A stretch of DNA of 64,000 bases from Pleodorina starrii (GCA_030267565.1 BRXU01000040.1:372001-436000); one strand, 5' to 3'. Shown: positions 1 through 11,634, counted from the first letter of the stretch. Program-made: numbers and translations. The notes: a model not told the origin generated them from the sequence alone.

Positions 1-3000
1 CTGGTGGAGCCGCCTACGGGGCTTACGGGGCTTATGAGGGAGAGGTGCCATCGGGAGCACAAGGACCCACATCGCCTCACCATACAGCACGACCCGGACA
101 GGCTGGGCACGTTGCTGGTGCTGGAAATGCACAGCAGAGCCAAGTGGCTGGTATGATGGCACGGACAACATCAAGCGCTGGTGGAGCCACCTACCAAGTT
201 TACGGGGCTTATGAGGGGGAGGTGCCGTCGGGCGCACAAAGACCCACATCGCCTCACCACACAGCACGACCCGGACAGGCTGGGCACGTTGCTGGTGCTG
301 GAAATGCACAGCAGAGCCAAGTGGCTGGTATGATGGCACGGACAACATCAAGCGCTGGTGGAGCCACCTACCAAGTTTACGGGGCTTATGAGGGGGAGGT
401 GCCGTCGGGCGCACAAAGACCCACATCGCCTCACCACACAGCACGACCCGGACAGGCTGGGCACGTTGCTGGTGCTGGAAATGCACAGCAGAGCCAAGTG
501 GCTGGTATGATGGCACGGACAACATCAAGCGCTGGTGGAGCCACCTACCAAGCTTACGGGGCTTATGAGGGGGAGGTGCCGTCGGGCGCACAAAGACCCA
601 CATCGCCTCACCACACAGCACGACCCGGACAGGCTGGGCACGTTGCTGGTGCTGGAAATGCACAGCAGAGCCAAGTGGCTGGTATGCTGGCACAGCCAAC
701 ATCAAGGGCTGGTGGAGCCGCCTACGGGGCTTACGGGGCTGCTGAGGGGGACGTGCCATCGGGCGCACAAGGACCCACATCGCCTCACCATACAGCACGA
801 CCCGGACAGGCTGGGCACGTACCTGGTGCTGGAAATCCACAGCAGAGCCAAATGGCTGGTATGCTGGCACAGCCAACATCAAGCGCTGGTGGAGCCGCCT
901 ACCAAGCTTACGGAGCTTATGAGGGGGACGTGCCATCGGGCGCACAAAGACCCACATCGCCTCACCACACAGCACGACCCGGACAGGCTGGGCACGTTGC
1001 TGGTGCTGGGAATCCACAGCAGAGCCAAATGGCTGGTATGCTGGCACGGCCAACATCAAGCGCTGGTGGAGCCGCCTACGGGGCTTACGGGGCTTATGAG
1101 GGAGAGGTGCCATCGGGAGCACAAGGACCCACATCGCCTCACCATACAGCACGACCCGGACAGGCTGGGCACGTTGCTGGTGCTGGAAATGCACAGCAGA
1201 GCCAAGTGGCTGGTATGATGGCACGGACAACATCAAGCGCTGGTGGAGCCACCTACCAAGTTTACGGGGCTTATGAGGGGGAGGTGCCGTCGGGCGCACA
1301 AAGACCCACATCGCCTCACCACACAGCACGACCCGGACAGGCTGGGCACGTTGCTGGTGCTGGAAATGCACAGCAGAGCCAAGTGGCTGGTATGATGGCA
1401 CGGACAACATCAAGCGCTGGTGGAGCCACCTACCAAGTTTACGGGGCTTATGAGGGGGAGGTGCCGTCGGGCGCACAAAGACCCACATCGCCTCACCACA
1501 CAGCACGACCCGGACAGGCTGGGCACGTTGCTGGTGCTGGAAATGCACAGCAGAGCCAAGTGGCTGGTATGATGGCACGGACAACATCAAGCGCTGGTGG
1601 AGCCACCTACCAAGCTTACGGGGCTTATGAGGGGGAGGTGCCGTCGGGCGCACAAAGACCCACATCGCCTCACCACACAGCACGACCCGGACAGGCTGGG
1701 CACGTTGCTGGTGCTGGAAATGCACAGCAGAGCCAAGTGGCTGGTATGCTGGCACAGCCAACATCAAGGGCTGGTGGAGCCGCCTACGGGGCTTACGGGG
1801 CTGCTGAGGGGGACGTGCCATCGGGCGCACAAGGACCCACATCGCCTCACCATACAGCACGACCCGGACAGGCTGGGCACGTACCTGGTGCTGGAAATCC
1901 ACAGCAGAGCCAAATGGCTGGTATGCTGGCACAGCCAACATCAAGCGCTGGTGGAGCCGCCTACCAAGCTTACGGAGCTTATGAGGGGGACGTGCCATCG
2001 GGCGCACAAAGACCCACATCGCCTCACCACACAGCACGACCCGGACAGGCTGGGCACGTTGCTGGTGCTGGGAATCCACAGCAGAGCCAAATGGCTGGTA
2101 TGCTGGCACGGCCAACATCAAGCGCTGGTGGAGCCGCCTACGGGGCTTACGGGGCTTATGAGGGAGAGGTGCCATCGGGAGCACAAGGACCCACATCGCC
2201 TCACCACACAGCACGACCCGGACAGGCTGGGCACGTTGCTGGTGCTGGAAATGCACAGCAGAGCCAAGTGGCTGGTATGATGGCACGGACAACATCAAGC
2301 GCTGGTGGAGCCACCTACCAAGTTTACGGGGCTTATGAGGGGGAGGTGCCGTCGGGCGCACAAAGACCCACATCGCCTCACCACACAGCACGACCCGGAC
2401 AGGCTGGGCACGTTGCTGGTGCTGGAAATGCACAGCAGAGCCAAGTGGCTGGTATGATGGCACGGACAACATCAAGCGCTGGTGGAGCCACCTACCAAGT
2501 TTACGGGGCTTATGAGGGGGAGGTGCCGTCGGGCGCACAAAGACCCACATCGCCTCACCACACAGCACGACCCGGACAGGCTGGGCACGTTGCTGGTGCT
2601 GGAAATGCACAGCAGAGCCAAGTGGCTGGTATGATGGCACGGACAACATCAAGCGCTGGTGGAGCCACCTACCAAGTTTACGGGGCTGCTGAGGGGGACG
2701 TGCCATCGGGCGCACAAGGACCCACATCGCCTCACCATACAGCACGACCCGGACAGGCTGGGCACGTACCTGGTGCTGGAAATCCACAGCAGAGCCAAAT
2801 GGCTGGTATGCTGGCACAGCCAACATCAAGCGCTGGTGGAGCCGCCTACCAAGCTTACGGAGCTTATGAGGGGGACGTGCCATCGGGCGCACAAAGACCC
2901 ACATCGCCTCACCACACAGCACGACCCGGACAGGCTGGGCACGTTGCTGGTGCTGGGAATCCACAGCAGAGCCAAATGGCTGGTATGCTGGCACAGCCAA

Positions 3001-3230
3001 CATCAAGCGCTGGTGGAGCCGCCTACGGGGCTTACGAGGCTTATGAGGGGGAGGTGCCGTCGGGCGCACAAAGACCCACATCGCCTCACCACACAGCACG
3101 ACCCGGACAGGCTGGGCACGTTGCTGGTGCTGGGAATCCACAGCAGAGCCAAGTGGCTGGTAAGATGGCACAGCCAACATCAAGCGCTGGTGGAGCCACC
3201 TACCAAGCTTACGGGGCTTATGAGGGGGAG
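1..3230 (+). repeat. 177-bp tandem array with 6-mer higher-order repeat
   Basis: Monomers are exactly 177 bp (59 codons), numbered 1-18 from position 45, with a partial monomer before that. Types run 1-2-3-4-5-6, 1-2-3-4-5-6, then 1-2-hybrid-5-6'-variant, so 1062-bp blocks repeat. Blocks 45-1106 and 1107-2168 are almost identical; one difference seen in a 684-nt stretch is 1144 versus 2206. Monomer 15 joins a type-2/3 front to a type-4 tail (QVYGA then AEGD), consistent with unequal crossing-over that removed one monomer. Confidence 0.92.
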
Positions 3231-3941
3231 GTACCGTCAAACAAGCAAAAAGTGATTTCAGCTCACCGTACAGCACGACCCGGCAAAGTATCATTCTTTG
3301 CTGGTGCTGGGAATCCACCACAGAGCCGCTTGGCCCGACGACTCATTCAGCCATTTACTGCCAGGGCCACCCACCAAGCTTACGCAGTCATTGAAGATGC
3401 GGTGTCGCCGAACATCCAAAGCGCTTACGATTCTCGAGGTCTTCAGCGCGGCCACCTGGCTGCTAAGCCAGTACAGACACCAGCAACTGCTGCCAGAATT
3501 GCTAGAGGCGCGTACCAAGCCTTCGGATCCTTTGATGATTTGGTAACGCTAAGCTCCCACACAGCAAGATCAGTTCAACGTACGCCAAGATCCGAGCTGC
3601 GTACGCAACCTGTATCGACGGTACAATCGGCTCTTCTCCAACCCGGCTTTCAGCCACACCCAGGCGGCCCAGCCACGGCCTTCAGAACCAACTTCACCAC
3701 CCCCGGCGGCCCCGCCGTCCGTCCGCCTGTTCCGTCCGGCCAAGCCCTTTTCCTTACACCCGACTTGGTCGGCGCCAACCATAGCGTCCCCAATTCCGTC
3801 GACAACGTCCTGGCGTCCGATCCATACCGCCAACGCCCACAGCAGCAGCTGCTGATCCCTGCAACCCAGCCAATTCCCACCACCACCGCTCCGTTCTTCA
3901 CGTTTATTATCAACCTGTACAATTACTACACTAGTCGGTAG
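1..3941 (+). CDS. Ala/Gly/Tyr-rich 59-residue tandem-repeat protein, 5' truncated
   Basis: The frame is open from the window edge to the stop at 3939-3941. Position 45 is GTG inside a repeat, so the true start lies upstream. About 1300 codons are visible without an intron, unusual for this intron-rich genome. Eighteen perfect-length 59-residue repeats (VPSGAQ..., TARPGQAGHV, AGAGN, AYGAYEGE) are followed by two decayed copies (about 3231-3540) and a unique Pro/Thr/Gln-rich C-terminus ending in FIINLYNYYTSR. There are no cysteines, membrane segments or catalytic motifs in the repeats. The composition suggests an extended or disordered structural, adhesive or scaffold protein. The frame is supported because decayed copies still read TARPGK, AGAGNPPQS and THQAYAVIED in it. 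Function is unknown, and an expressed gene is likely but not proven. The nearest TGTAA is far downstream, at 4857. Confidence 0.6.
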   Translation, partial: GGAAYGAYGAYEGEVPSGAQGPTSPHHTARPGQAGHVAGAGNAQQSQVAGMMARTTSSAGGATYQVYGAYEGEVPSGAQRPTSPHHTARPGQAGHVAGAGNAQQSQVAGMMARTTSSAGGATYQVYGAYEGEVPSGAQRPTSPHHTARPGQAGHVAGAGNAQQSQVAGMMARTTSSAGGATYQAYGAYEGEVPSGAQRPTSPHHTARPGQAGHVAGAGNAQQSQVAGMLAQPTSRAGGAAYGAYGAAEGDVPSGAQGPTSPHHTARPGQAGHVPGAGNPQQSQMAGMLAQPTSSAGGAAYQAYGAYEGDVPSGAQRPTSPHHTARPGQAGHVAGAGNPQQSQMAGMLARPTSSAGGAAYGAYGAYEGEVPSGAQGPTSPHHTARPGQAGHVAGAGNAQQSQVAGMMARTTSSAGGATYQVYGAYEGEVPSGAQRPTSPHHTARPGQAGHVAGAGNAQQSQVAGMMARTTSSAGGATYQVYGAYEGEVPSGAQRPTSPHHTARPGQAGHVAGAGNAQQSQVAGMMARTTSSAGGATYQAYGAYEGEVPSGAQRPTSPHHTARPGQAGHVAGAGNAQQSQVAGMLAQPTSRAGGAAYGAYGAAEGDVPSGAQGPTSPHHTARPGQAGHVPGAGNPQQSQMAGMLAQPTSSAGGAAYQAYGAYEGDVPSGAQRPTSPHHTARPGQAGHVAGAGNPQQSQMAGMLARPTSSAGGAAYGAYGAYEGEVPSGAQGPTSPHHTARPGQAGHVAGAGNAQQSQVAGMMARTTSSAGGATYQVYGAYEGEVPSGAQRPTSPHHTARPGQAGHVAGAGNAQQSQVAGMMARTTSSAGGATYQVYGAYEGEVPSGAQRPTSPHHTARPGQAGHVAGAGNAQQSQVAGMMARTTSSAGGATYQVYGAAEGDVPSGAQGPTSPHHTARPGQAGHVPGAGNPQQSQMAGMLAQPTSSAGGAAYQAYGAYEGDVPSGAQRPTSPHHTARPGQAGHVAGAGNPQQSQMAGMLAQPTSSAGGAAYGAYEAYEGEVPSGAQRPTSPHHTARPGQAGHVAGAGNPQQSQVAGKMAQPTSSAGGATYQAYGAYEGEVPSNKQKVISAHRTARPGKVSFFAGAGNPPQSRLARRLIQPFTARATHQAYAVIEDAVSPNIQSAYDSRGLQRGHLAAKPVQTPATAARIARGAYQAFGSFDDLVTLSSHTARSVQRTPRSELRTQPVSTVQSALLQPGFQPHPGGPATAFRTNFTTPGGPAVRPPVPSGQALFLTPDLVGANHSVPNSVDNVLASDPYRQRPQQQLLIPATQPIPTTTAPFFTFIINLYNYYTSR

Positions 3942-5480
3942 AGGAATTAGTACGACCAGCCGCCGGTGGCCTACATATGTGCATAAACTTGATTGCAGCC
4001 TTCACTGTCAAAGGGGTCGTGCTGCTAAGGGCACAAGGACAACAACTCACACACATCAACTGCAGCAGATGGGGGCAAGCGCCGCGCATGAATGTCAACC
4101 ATCCCTGAGATGATGCAAAACCTAACCCTGCATTACATCATCAACCAACCATACAGCAGCTAGTTGCCCCCTTCAGCGGATGACATGCTACGTATGTCTC
4201 CACCCTCAGCACCACGTTCGCATGGAGCGTGCGTGTCATCATCTGCTGTAGACACCCGCTCCCTTACCAACGCGGTGATCTTGTAGAGCGTGTCGTCAAC
4301 TACCTGCTGCTGCAGACATCCGCTCCCTCACCAACGCAGATAGCTACAGCGAGACCTCGCGGGAAGGCGTTGCGGCAGGCGGGCGGCGGCTGCTAGGGTG
4401 CGGTGGGCGGGGGGCAGAAGCGGTGCTGCAGCCAGGACGGGGTCAACTACCGGACCCCGGGGGCAGTGTGGGGGCGGCGGCAGGTTTGGCATCGCGGGAC
4501 GGACGGACCGCACATTGCGCAGCACATCAAAATGAGTATGCATTTAGTACTTTGACCGGGGGGCGACAGCACCAGCTAAAGGCGACAGGGCTGCTGACGG
4601 ACTTGACACAAGCTTCCTCAGGGGTGGAGAGGCCAGCAAACGCGGACGACGTCTCTGGATAGCGAGACCATCATTGTCATAGCAGCTATGTGGGGGTACA
4701 GCAGAATGCCCTGTTCGTTACTCTGAAACGGTTTGTAGATAGAACGCATGCTGATGCACATTCGATTGGGCCACACACTTGACGCACGCATGCGTATGTG
4801 TACGGCAGGATAGACCAGAACCGTTGTGACAGTGAAAGGGCAGGATGAGGACCGGCTGTAACGTGTCCGGAGGTCATGATGAAGCGCGCGATGCTTAGCA
4901 GCAAGGACGGTGCTTAGCGGGCGGTGCTTGCTCGCGCTGATGCGCCATATTAATGCCGCAGGACGGGTCCGTTCCCCTGCGCGTGCGTGCTGACATTACT
5001 TGTGCCCTCATCGCATCTAGCTATAGGAAGCATGGAAAGGAATGTCGTGGACGCGGACGGAGCCTCAATCGATGCGTGGGCAATGATTGCCGACTTCTGT
5101 GTTTAAACACTGACAACATGCATGCCCTCCGCAGCCGCTGGATTCTCATTTGCGTGTGTTGCTCTCTCCGCTCGCATTTCGCGCACAAGTATTGATATAT
5201 AGCTCTGCTGTAGGCATACAATTTACTTTGCGAGAGCGGTGGTGCGTGCGTGGCAGCAGGGATTCTGAGTACGTCTATTCCAGTGTGCCAGCGGGGACGG
5301 CGCCCCGCCGCCGGTGTTGATCATCACGGACTGTGCACCGCATTATTATTATTATTACTAGGTACTGACGTTATTGTTCTAGTTCGTATTCGCCTGCTGT
5401 ATCTCGCCTTGGCCGCATTCACAACCAGTAGTGTACGGCTGGGAGGCAAACGCAACATTCTTATTAGCAAATAAATGGAT
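3942..5480. other. Intergenic stretch, no gene recognised
   Basis: Open frames here are short and show no family resemblance or clear splice sites. Contents seen: a partial direct duplication near 4205-4335 (an ACCCGCTCCCT / TCCGCTCCCT-type motif repeated), a TGTAA at 4857-4861 and a short (ATT)n run at 5341-5358. Confidence 0.5.
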
Positions 5481-5498
5481 ACACACTCTGGGAAAAAG
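5481..5498 (+). repeat. Left target duplication (ACA) plus terminal inverted repeat
   Basis: ACA at 5481-5483 followed by the 15-bp terminus CACTCTGGGAAAAAG. Confidence 0.75.
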
Positions 5499-5508
5499 GG
5501 GGGGTCAA

Positions 5509-5770
5509 AACTTCGTATTTTTGGCCTCCCGACTTCGTATTTGGGCTTCGTATTATCTGGGCCTGACTTCGTATCCACTTCGTATATTTCACAGGATACG
5601 AAGTGGAAACGAAGTCACAACGAAGTCTATTATTTTCACTCGAACACGAAGTTCGTATCTCACTGTCAGGAAAAAAGTCCCCAATTACGAAGCTTGTATT
5701 TCTGCTTCGAACGAAGCTTTGTTAAGAAGCGTGTCCTGGGTGTTTCCCATATACGAAGTAGTGTGTCACA
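5509..5770. repeat. Left subterminal TTCGTAT/ATACGAA cluster
   Basis: At least seven copies of TTCGTAT or its complement, mostly as CTTCGTAT, lie in both orientations within 300 bp of the left terminus. Further half-matches (ACGAAG) surround them. Such clusters usually bind the element's own transposase. Confidence 0.7.
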
Positions 5771-6843
5771 GGTGGGGGTGGTAAGAACCACCGTTCAGTT
5801 GAGTGGATGCACCAGTTGCACTGGGGATCCTTTATTGCAATGGGCCAAGCCTTTCCTGGCTGCAAATGTCACTGCCTGGCAACCTGGGGCACAAGGAAAA
5901 CGAAAATGCTGATGTAAGGCGAGACCTTGGCCACATCTGGAGGTGAGACCCTGCAAGGCCAACATCATGTACATGATATTCAGCATCACACAAAGGAAAG
6001 CTAGTGCGGCAGTCAAATTTACTTACTGGGTGGTGTCAGCCCATCCTTGGTAGCCCAGCACGGCTAAAGGTGCTGGGCCCGCTTAAGTCCCGCCACAGCA
6101 TAGTGAAATGCATTCCTGCAAGTTCAAACAGATGCAGCGTGCAAAGAGCTTCAGATTTGTAGCATGGGAGGGAGAGATGAGCAACCTCAAGTCTAGGAGC
6201 TCCAGTTCGATACGTGATTATAAAAAAGTACAGCAGCATACCTTCATAAGCCATACAAGGCAGAAGATAGCCAGCGAGGTTTCCAATATGTGGACGCCAT
6301 GCAACGGCAAGACGGTGTGGCCCCGTGCAGGCCAAAAGCTTCAGTGACAGCACCCGGGTGTTTCCAATGAAAACGGAAGATGCACTGAGTAGAACCTTGC
6401 AACAGGTTTGCTCCAAGGGAGTGCCGGGTCGCATGATTGACTATTGTTACTGCCCGCCTAAAGGTTTGCTTACGTCAAGGCAATAGGCTCAAGGAACCAA
6501 TACGTTACATTTTATTAGTAGAGAACATAATAGCAGAACAGGCAATAGTCAACGCCATACGACCGGGAATTCCAGCATATATCCTGTTAGTGGCAAGTAC
6601 AACTATTCTTTATACAATAACGACCTTGGCAAATTTAACCGGCAGGTAATACACTTGTAATGAACAATCTCAGTCTCTTAGGAGGGGACCCTGTCGTACT
6701 CCTCGACTTTGGCAATGAGTACGACATGGTTCCACTCTTCCACAGACTGAACATACCGAACACGTAAGGCTAGCTCCCGAAATATTCCCTAGGCGAACGA
6801 GGACAATGATACTGAAGCGCTAGCCGGGCGATAACAGCGTTCA

Positions 6844-7243
6844 ATGGCAACCACTTTCGAGTCTCTAGTGCACAGTGTTCGAAAGGACTTCAGTCTCCTT
6901 CACAAACTTCAAACCAACATTAAGATTAGTATCTACCGCATTGGCTGTTATATCTGCGAGTGCAAACCCGGAGACGAGTTGATTGTAGACGGCTGGGAAG
7001 CTCTTGCACCATTACAAGCCTTGGCAGCATCGCTTTTTTGCCTTCAGTATATAAAGTTTAACGACCATGGGGAGGTGGTGAGCTCGATGCTGTATGACGG
7101 CTTTGGCGGGAAACTAATCTTTCAGAGTCAAACGAATGCGGGTCTGTTTTTCAACAACCAGGAGACCAAGGCCTTTATGCAGCTCCTGGGCTCCACTGCA
7201 ACTGTCAAGTCCCTCCGGACCTACCTGGGTCAAGAAAGCCAAG
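6844..7243 (+). CDS. Unidentified exon-like coding segment inside the transposon
   Basis: A 133-codon open stretch starts at ATG 6844 and ends at a strong donor (AAG|GTGCGC at 7243/7244). It has ordinary amino-acid composition, unlike the low-complexity frames around it: acidic/hydrophobic segments such as KPGDELIVDGWEALAPLQAL and LYDGFGGKLIFQSQTNAGLF. Beyond the donor lies the G-rich satellite. I do not recognise a family. It could be a captured host exon or part of a divergent element protein. No confident partner exon was found; the repeated exon-like segments at 7733-7860 and 7981-8257 are candidates. Confidence 0.4.
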
Positions 7244-7329
7244 GTGCGCCGTGTGCCGGTCACCTGTTTGCATGTTTTATCGTGTGACTGCCATGACTGC
7301 CCTCCATGATTTGCATGAGCTCACCACCA

Positions 7330-7690
7330 GAGCCATCGCGTGGCCAACCAAATATGGCAGGGCAGGGCGGGGGCAGGTCAGGGCGGTGAGACGGGGCGGG
7401 GCAGCACGGGGCAGGGAAAGGTGGGACCGGTGTGGATGGGCAGGGTGGGGACAGGCGGGAAGGGGCAGGGCGGGGCGGGTAGGGGAGGGCGCACTGTGGG
7501 GCAGGCCGAGGCACGGCAGAATGGAGTGGGGCAGGGGCAGGACGGGGCGGGCCGGGGCTGGGAAGGGCACTGCGGGGAGAGGCAGGGCGGGGCGGGCCAG
7601 GGCAGGCAGGGTGGGGCGGGATGGAACGGGGCAAGGCAGGGTGGAGCGGGGCGGGGCGGGGCAGGGTGGGGTGTGGCAGGGCACTTCGGG
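7330..7690 (+). repeat. G-rich satellite (GGGGC/GGGCA-type)
   Basis: Almost pure runs of GGGGCGGGGCAGGG variants on the plus strand. Long open frames here on both strands are composition artefacts. Strong G-quadruplex potential is expected from the G-run density. Confidence 0.85.
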
Positions 7691-10400
7691 GCACTGCAGG
7701 GCGGGGCAAGGGTGCAACTCGGCAGGAGCTGCACGCATCCATCGAGGCCGCCCACCTCGGGGACCGCCAAATGTCTGGGCACATTATTGCTTACACACCA
7801 GCAGCCGTGGAACCTCCGGAACCCCTGCCCACCATTCGCCGACCCGCCTATCCCTGACCCGCCCACACCACTGCCCACCTGGCCGCGATGTGTCGGCTCC
7901 GGTACCACCCCGCACTGCAACACGCCCCCCCTAATCTTTCAATCAACCGCCGCCCCTTCCCTCCCCCCCTTGCCTCACAGGCCATCCACGTTTCTGGCGG
8001 CATGGTGGCTGCCCGTACCCTCCATACGGCGCCGCCATTGAATATTCATCTACATGCACCATGCCGCCACGCCTCTCAACATTTACCAGGTGCAGACTGC
8101 GATGCGTCTCGGGGTGGGGGCGTTGCGGTGCAAAGCGTGCATTGCTATGCCGGTACGGCACGAGGAGGTTTCGGGGACGCGGAGGGAGAAGGCGGCTGTG
8201 GAGGCGTTGGGGTTCCTGGTTTGGGTTCAGGCGTTTGGGACCGGGAGTCCAGTTTGAGGTCAGGACGGGGCGTGGGGGGGGCAGCGAGGGGTTGGGCACT
8301 GTGGGGCAGGGCGGGGGAGGGCGGGGCGGGGCGGGGCCGTGGTAAGGCGGGGGCGGAGAGGGGCACTGCGGGGAGGGGCAGGGCGGGGCGGGCCAGGGCG
8401 GGCAGGGTGAGGCGGGACGGGGGGGGGGCAGGGCGGGGTGGAGCGGGACGTGGCGGGGCGGGGCAGGGCAGGGCGGGGTGTGGCAGGGAACTTCGGGGCA
8501 CTGCAGGGCGGGGCAAGGGTGCAACTCGGCAGGAGCTGCACGCATCCATCGAGGCCGCCCACCTCGGGGACCGCCAAATGTCTGGGCACATTATTGCTTA
8601 CACACCAGCAGCCGTGGAACCTCCGGAACCCCTGCCCACCATTCGCCGACCCGCCTATCCCTGACCCGCCCACACCACTGCCCACCTGGCCGCAATGTGT
8701 CGGCTCCGGTACCACCCCGCACAACACGCACCCCCCTAATCTTTCAATCAACCGCCGCTCCTTCCCTCCCCCCCCTTGCCTCACAGGCCATCCACGTTTC
8801 TGGCGGCATGGTGGCTGCCCGTACCCTCCATACGGCGCCGCCATTGAATATTCATCTACACGCACCATGCCGCCACGCCTCTCAACATTTACCAGGTGCA
8901 GACTGCGATGCGTCTCGGGGTGGGGGCGTTGCGGTGCAAAGCGTGCATTGCTATGCCGGTACGGCACGAGGAGGTTTTGGGGACGCGGAGGGAGAAGGCG
9001 GCTGTGGAGGCATCGGGGTTCCTGGTTTGGGTTCAGGCGTTTGGGACCGGGCGTCCAGTGTGAGGTCAGGACGGGGCGGGGCGGGGCAGCGAGGGGTTGG
9101 GCACTGTGGGGCAGGGCGGGGGAGGGCGGGGCTGGGCGGGGCCGTGGTGAGGCGGGGGCGGAGAGGGGCACTGCGGGGAGGGGCAGGGCGGGGCCGCGGC
9201 GAGGCGGGGCGGGGTGAGGCGGGACGGAGGGGGGGGGGCAGGGCGGGGTGGAGCGGGACGTGGCGGGGCGGGGCAGGGTGGGGTGTGGCAGGGCACTTCG
9301 GGGCACTGCAGGGCGGGGCAAGGGTGCAACTCGGCAGGAGCTGCACGCATCCATCGAGGCCGCCCACCTCGGGGACCGCCAAATGTCTGGGCACATTATT
9401 GCTTACACACCAGCAGCCGTGGAACCTCCGGAACCCCTGCCCACCATTCGCCGACCCGCCTATCCCTGACCCGCCCACACCACTGCCCACCTGGCCGCAA
9501 TGTGTCGGCTCCGGTACCACCCCGCACAACACGCCCCCCCTAATCTTTCAATCAACCGCCGCTCCTTCCCTCCCCCCCCTTGCCTCACAGGCCATCCACG
9601 TTTCTGGCGGCATGGTGGCTGCCCGTACCCTCCATACGGCGCCGCCATTGAATATTCATCTACATGCACCATGCCGCCACGCCTCTCAACATTTACCAGG
9701 TGCAGACTGCGATGCGTCTCGGGGCGGGGTGTTGTGGTGCAAAGCGTGCATTGCTATGCTGGTACGGCACGAGGAGGTTTCGGGGACGCGGAGGGAGAAG
9801 GCGGCTGTGGAGGCATCGGGGTTCCTGGTTTGGGTTCAGGCGTTTGGGACCGGGCGTCCAGTGTGAGGTCAGGACGGGGCGGGGCGGGGCAGCGAGGGGT
9901 TGGGCACTGTGGGGCAGGGCGGGGGAGGGCGGGGCTGGGCGGGGCCGTGGTGAGGCGGGGGCGGAGAGGGGCACTGCGGGGAGGGGCAGGGCGGGGCCGC
10001 GGCGAGGCGGGGAGGGGAGGGGAGGGGACGGAGCGGGTAGGGGCGGGGCGGGGCGGGGCGGGGCAGGGCGGAATGGGGCAGGGCAGGGGCAGGCCGGGGC
10101 TGGGAGGGGCACTGCGGGGTGGGGCAGGGTGGGGCGGGACGGGGCGGGGCAGGGTATGGTGGAGCGGGACGGGTTGGGGTGGGTCGGGGCAGGGTGGGGA
10201 AAGGGGTAGACCGGGGTGGGGCAGGGCGGGGCGGAGCGGGGTGGGGAAGGGCAGGGAAGGGCGGGGCGGGCCAGGGCGGGCAGGGTGGGGCGGGATGGAA
10301 CGGGGCAGGGTGGGGTGGAGCGGGACGGGGCGGGGCAGGGCACTTCGGGGCACTGCAGGGCGGGGCAGGGTGGGGCCAGGGTGCAAGTCGGCAGCTGCAA
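7690..10400 (+). repeat. Tandem triplication of a roughly 805-bp unit plus a partial fourth
   Basis: Three copies spaced 809 and 804 bp apart (a landmark ATGTCTGGGCAC recurs at about 7769, 8578 and 9382). A partial copy begins near 10340. Each unit contains a G-rich satellite of GGGGCGGGGCAGG type, a segment reading ELHASIEAAHLGDRQMSGHI, a segment bounded by TTGCCTCACAG, and a segment reading NIYQVQTAMRLG followed by KACIAMPVRHEEVSGTRREK. These read like old exons with good codon use, duplicated together with intronic satellite. Confidence 0.8.
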
Positions 10401-11634
10401 GCATGTCGTGGTTCGGGGGTTCGTTGTCGCGCCGGCTGCAGGCGCGCTTCTTGCGGGGGTCCGGGTCTGGTGCATGGCTCTGCTGGCATAACCCCGCCTC
10501 TGGCCCCCAAGCTGGCGCATAGCAAGCCGGATAGCGGCGGTCCGTTGCCCCAGGTGTGCGGGCTACTTGTGCAGCGCTGTCGCACCCCAAGTGTCAAGCA
10601 GCGCCCCCTTTCCCTTCCCCGGGCCCGGGGTGTCTGTCCCGTCGGGGTTCGGGTGCAGGTCTGGGCGCCAGTTGTGGGTGACTCTGTTCTGAGGGAGCAG
10701 CGGCCCCGTCGTGGTTCGAGAGTTCGGCGTCGCGCCGGCTGCAGGCGTGCTTCTTGCGGGGGTCCGGGTCTGGTGCATGGGGTGGGGGTGTCGGTGGTCG
10801 TTTGTCAAGTCTACGTCTGGTTTGCACCCGAGAACTCCCTTTCTTTCGCGCCGTGCAGCCGCTAGGTTGGGGTGTGTTGCCTGCTTGCCTGCTCTCGACC
10901 TTGCTTTTCCTCTGGTGACGATGCCACCTGCTCACATCTTCCTCCCATCGCCATTGCGCCGAATGCTCTAACCCCCTTCCCTACTGGCTAATGCTGCCGT
11001 GCACGGGTCCAGGGTGCGCGCGGGCAGCAGCAGCTGGCAGGCGTGGATGCCCTGTGCAGCCTGCAGGTAAGCGTGGGGACGGGTAAGGGTGGTAGCGATG
11101 CGTTGTGCTTCCGGCTGTGCATGGGGGCAGGTAGCCGGGCCTGCGGCTGATACTGGCGAGGGTGCGTGCCGGGCTGCAGGCACTTCAGTGTCGAGGGCAG
11201 GGATGTACCGGATTGCGGGCAGGGGCAGGCATCCGCCCATCGCAAACCGGGTAGCGGCGGTCCGTTGCCCCAGGTGTGATAGCACTGTTGTGCAGCGCTG
11301 TCGTGCCCCTAGCGTCCAACAGCGTCCCCCTTTCCCACTGCCGTACAACGCCGATAGCACGGATGCGTCGCCGGATTGCAAGAGTCAGGGATGTGCAGCA
11401 AGCACGTGCTGGTGCACGTTCGTCAAGTAGCGCGCCCCTTCCCCACTTCCGCAGGAACTGTGTGCCACATCGGGGGCACGTTCAGCAGCTGGGCAATGTA
11501 CTAGGCCGGGCACGATATCATTTCAAGCCCTGCACCGTAGCCGGGCAGGGTGTGGTGTGTTGAGCTTCGGCAGCCGGTCCGGTGTTTGTCAACACCCTCA
11601 ACAAGGATCTCCATGTCCAGGATTTCAAACTTCC

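Noticed and set aside
535..3255. Second-frame ORFs of 198-227 codons inside the 177-bp array
   Set aside because: They are shadows of the repeat. The decayed copies and the unique C-terminus support the other frame, and each ends at the same TGA in the MMAR variant.
5476..5483. hAT-type or other 8-bp target duplication for the large transposon
   Set aside because: No 8-bp match between the flanks; only ACA is shared, which fits a 3-bp duplication.
7251..10597. Many long open frames on both strands (up to 462 codons)
   Set aside because: They are made of Gly/Arg or Pro/Ala runs produced by the GGGGC satellite and occur in all frames at once; no family resemblance.
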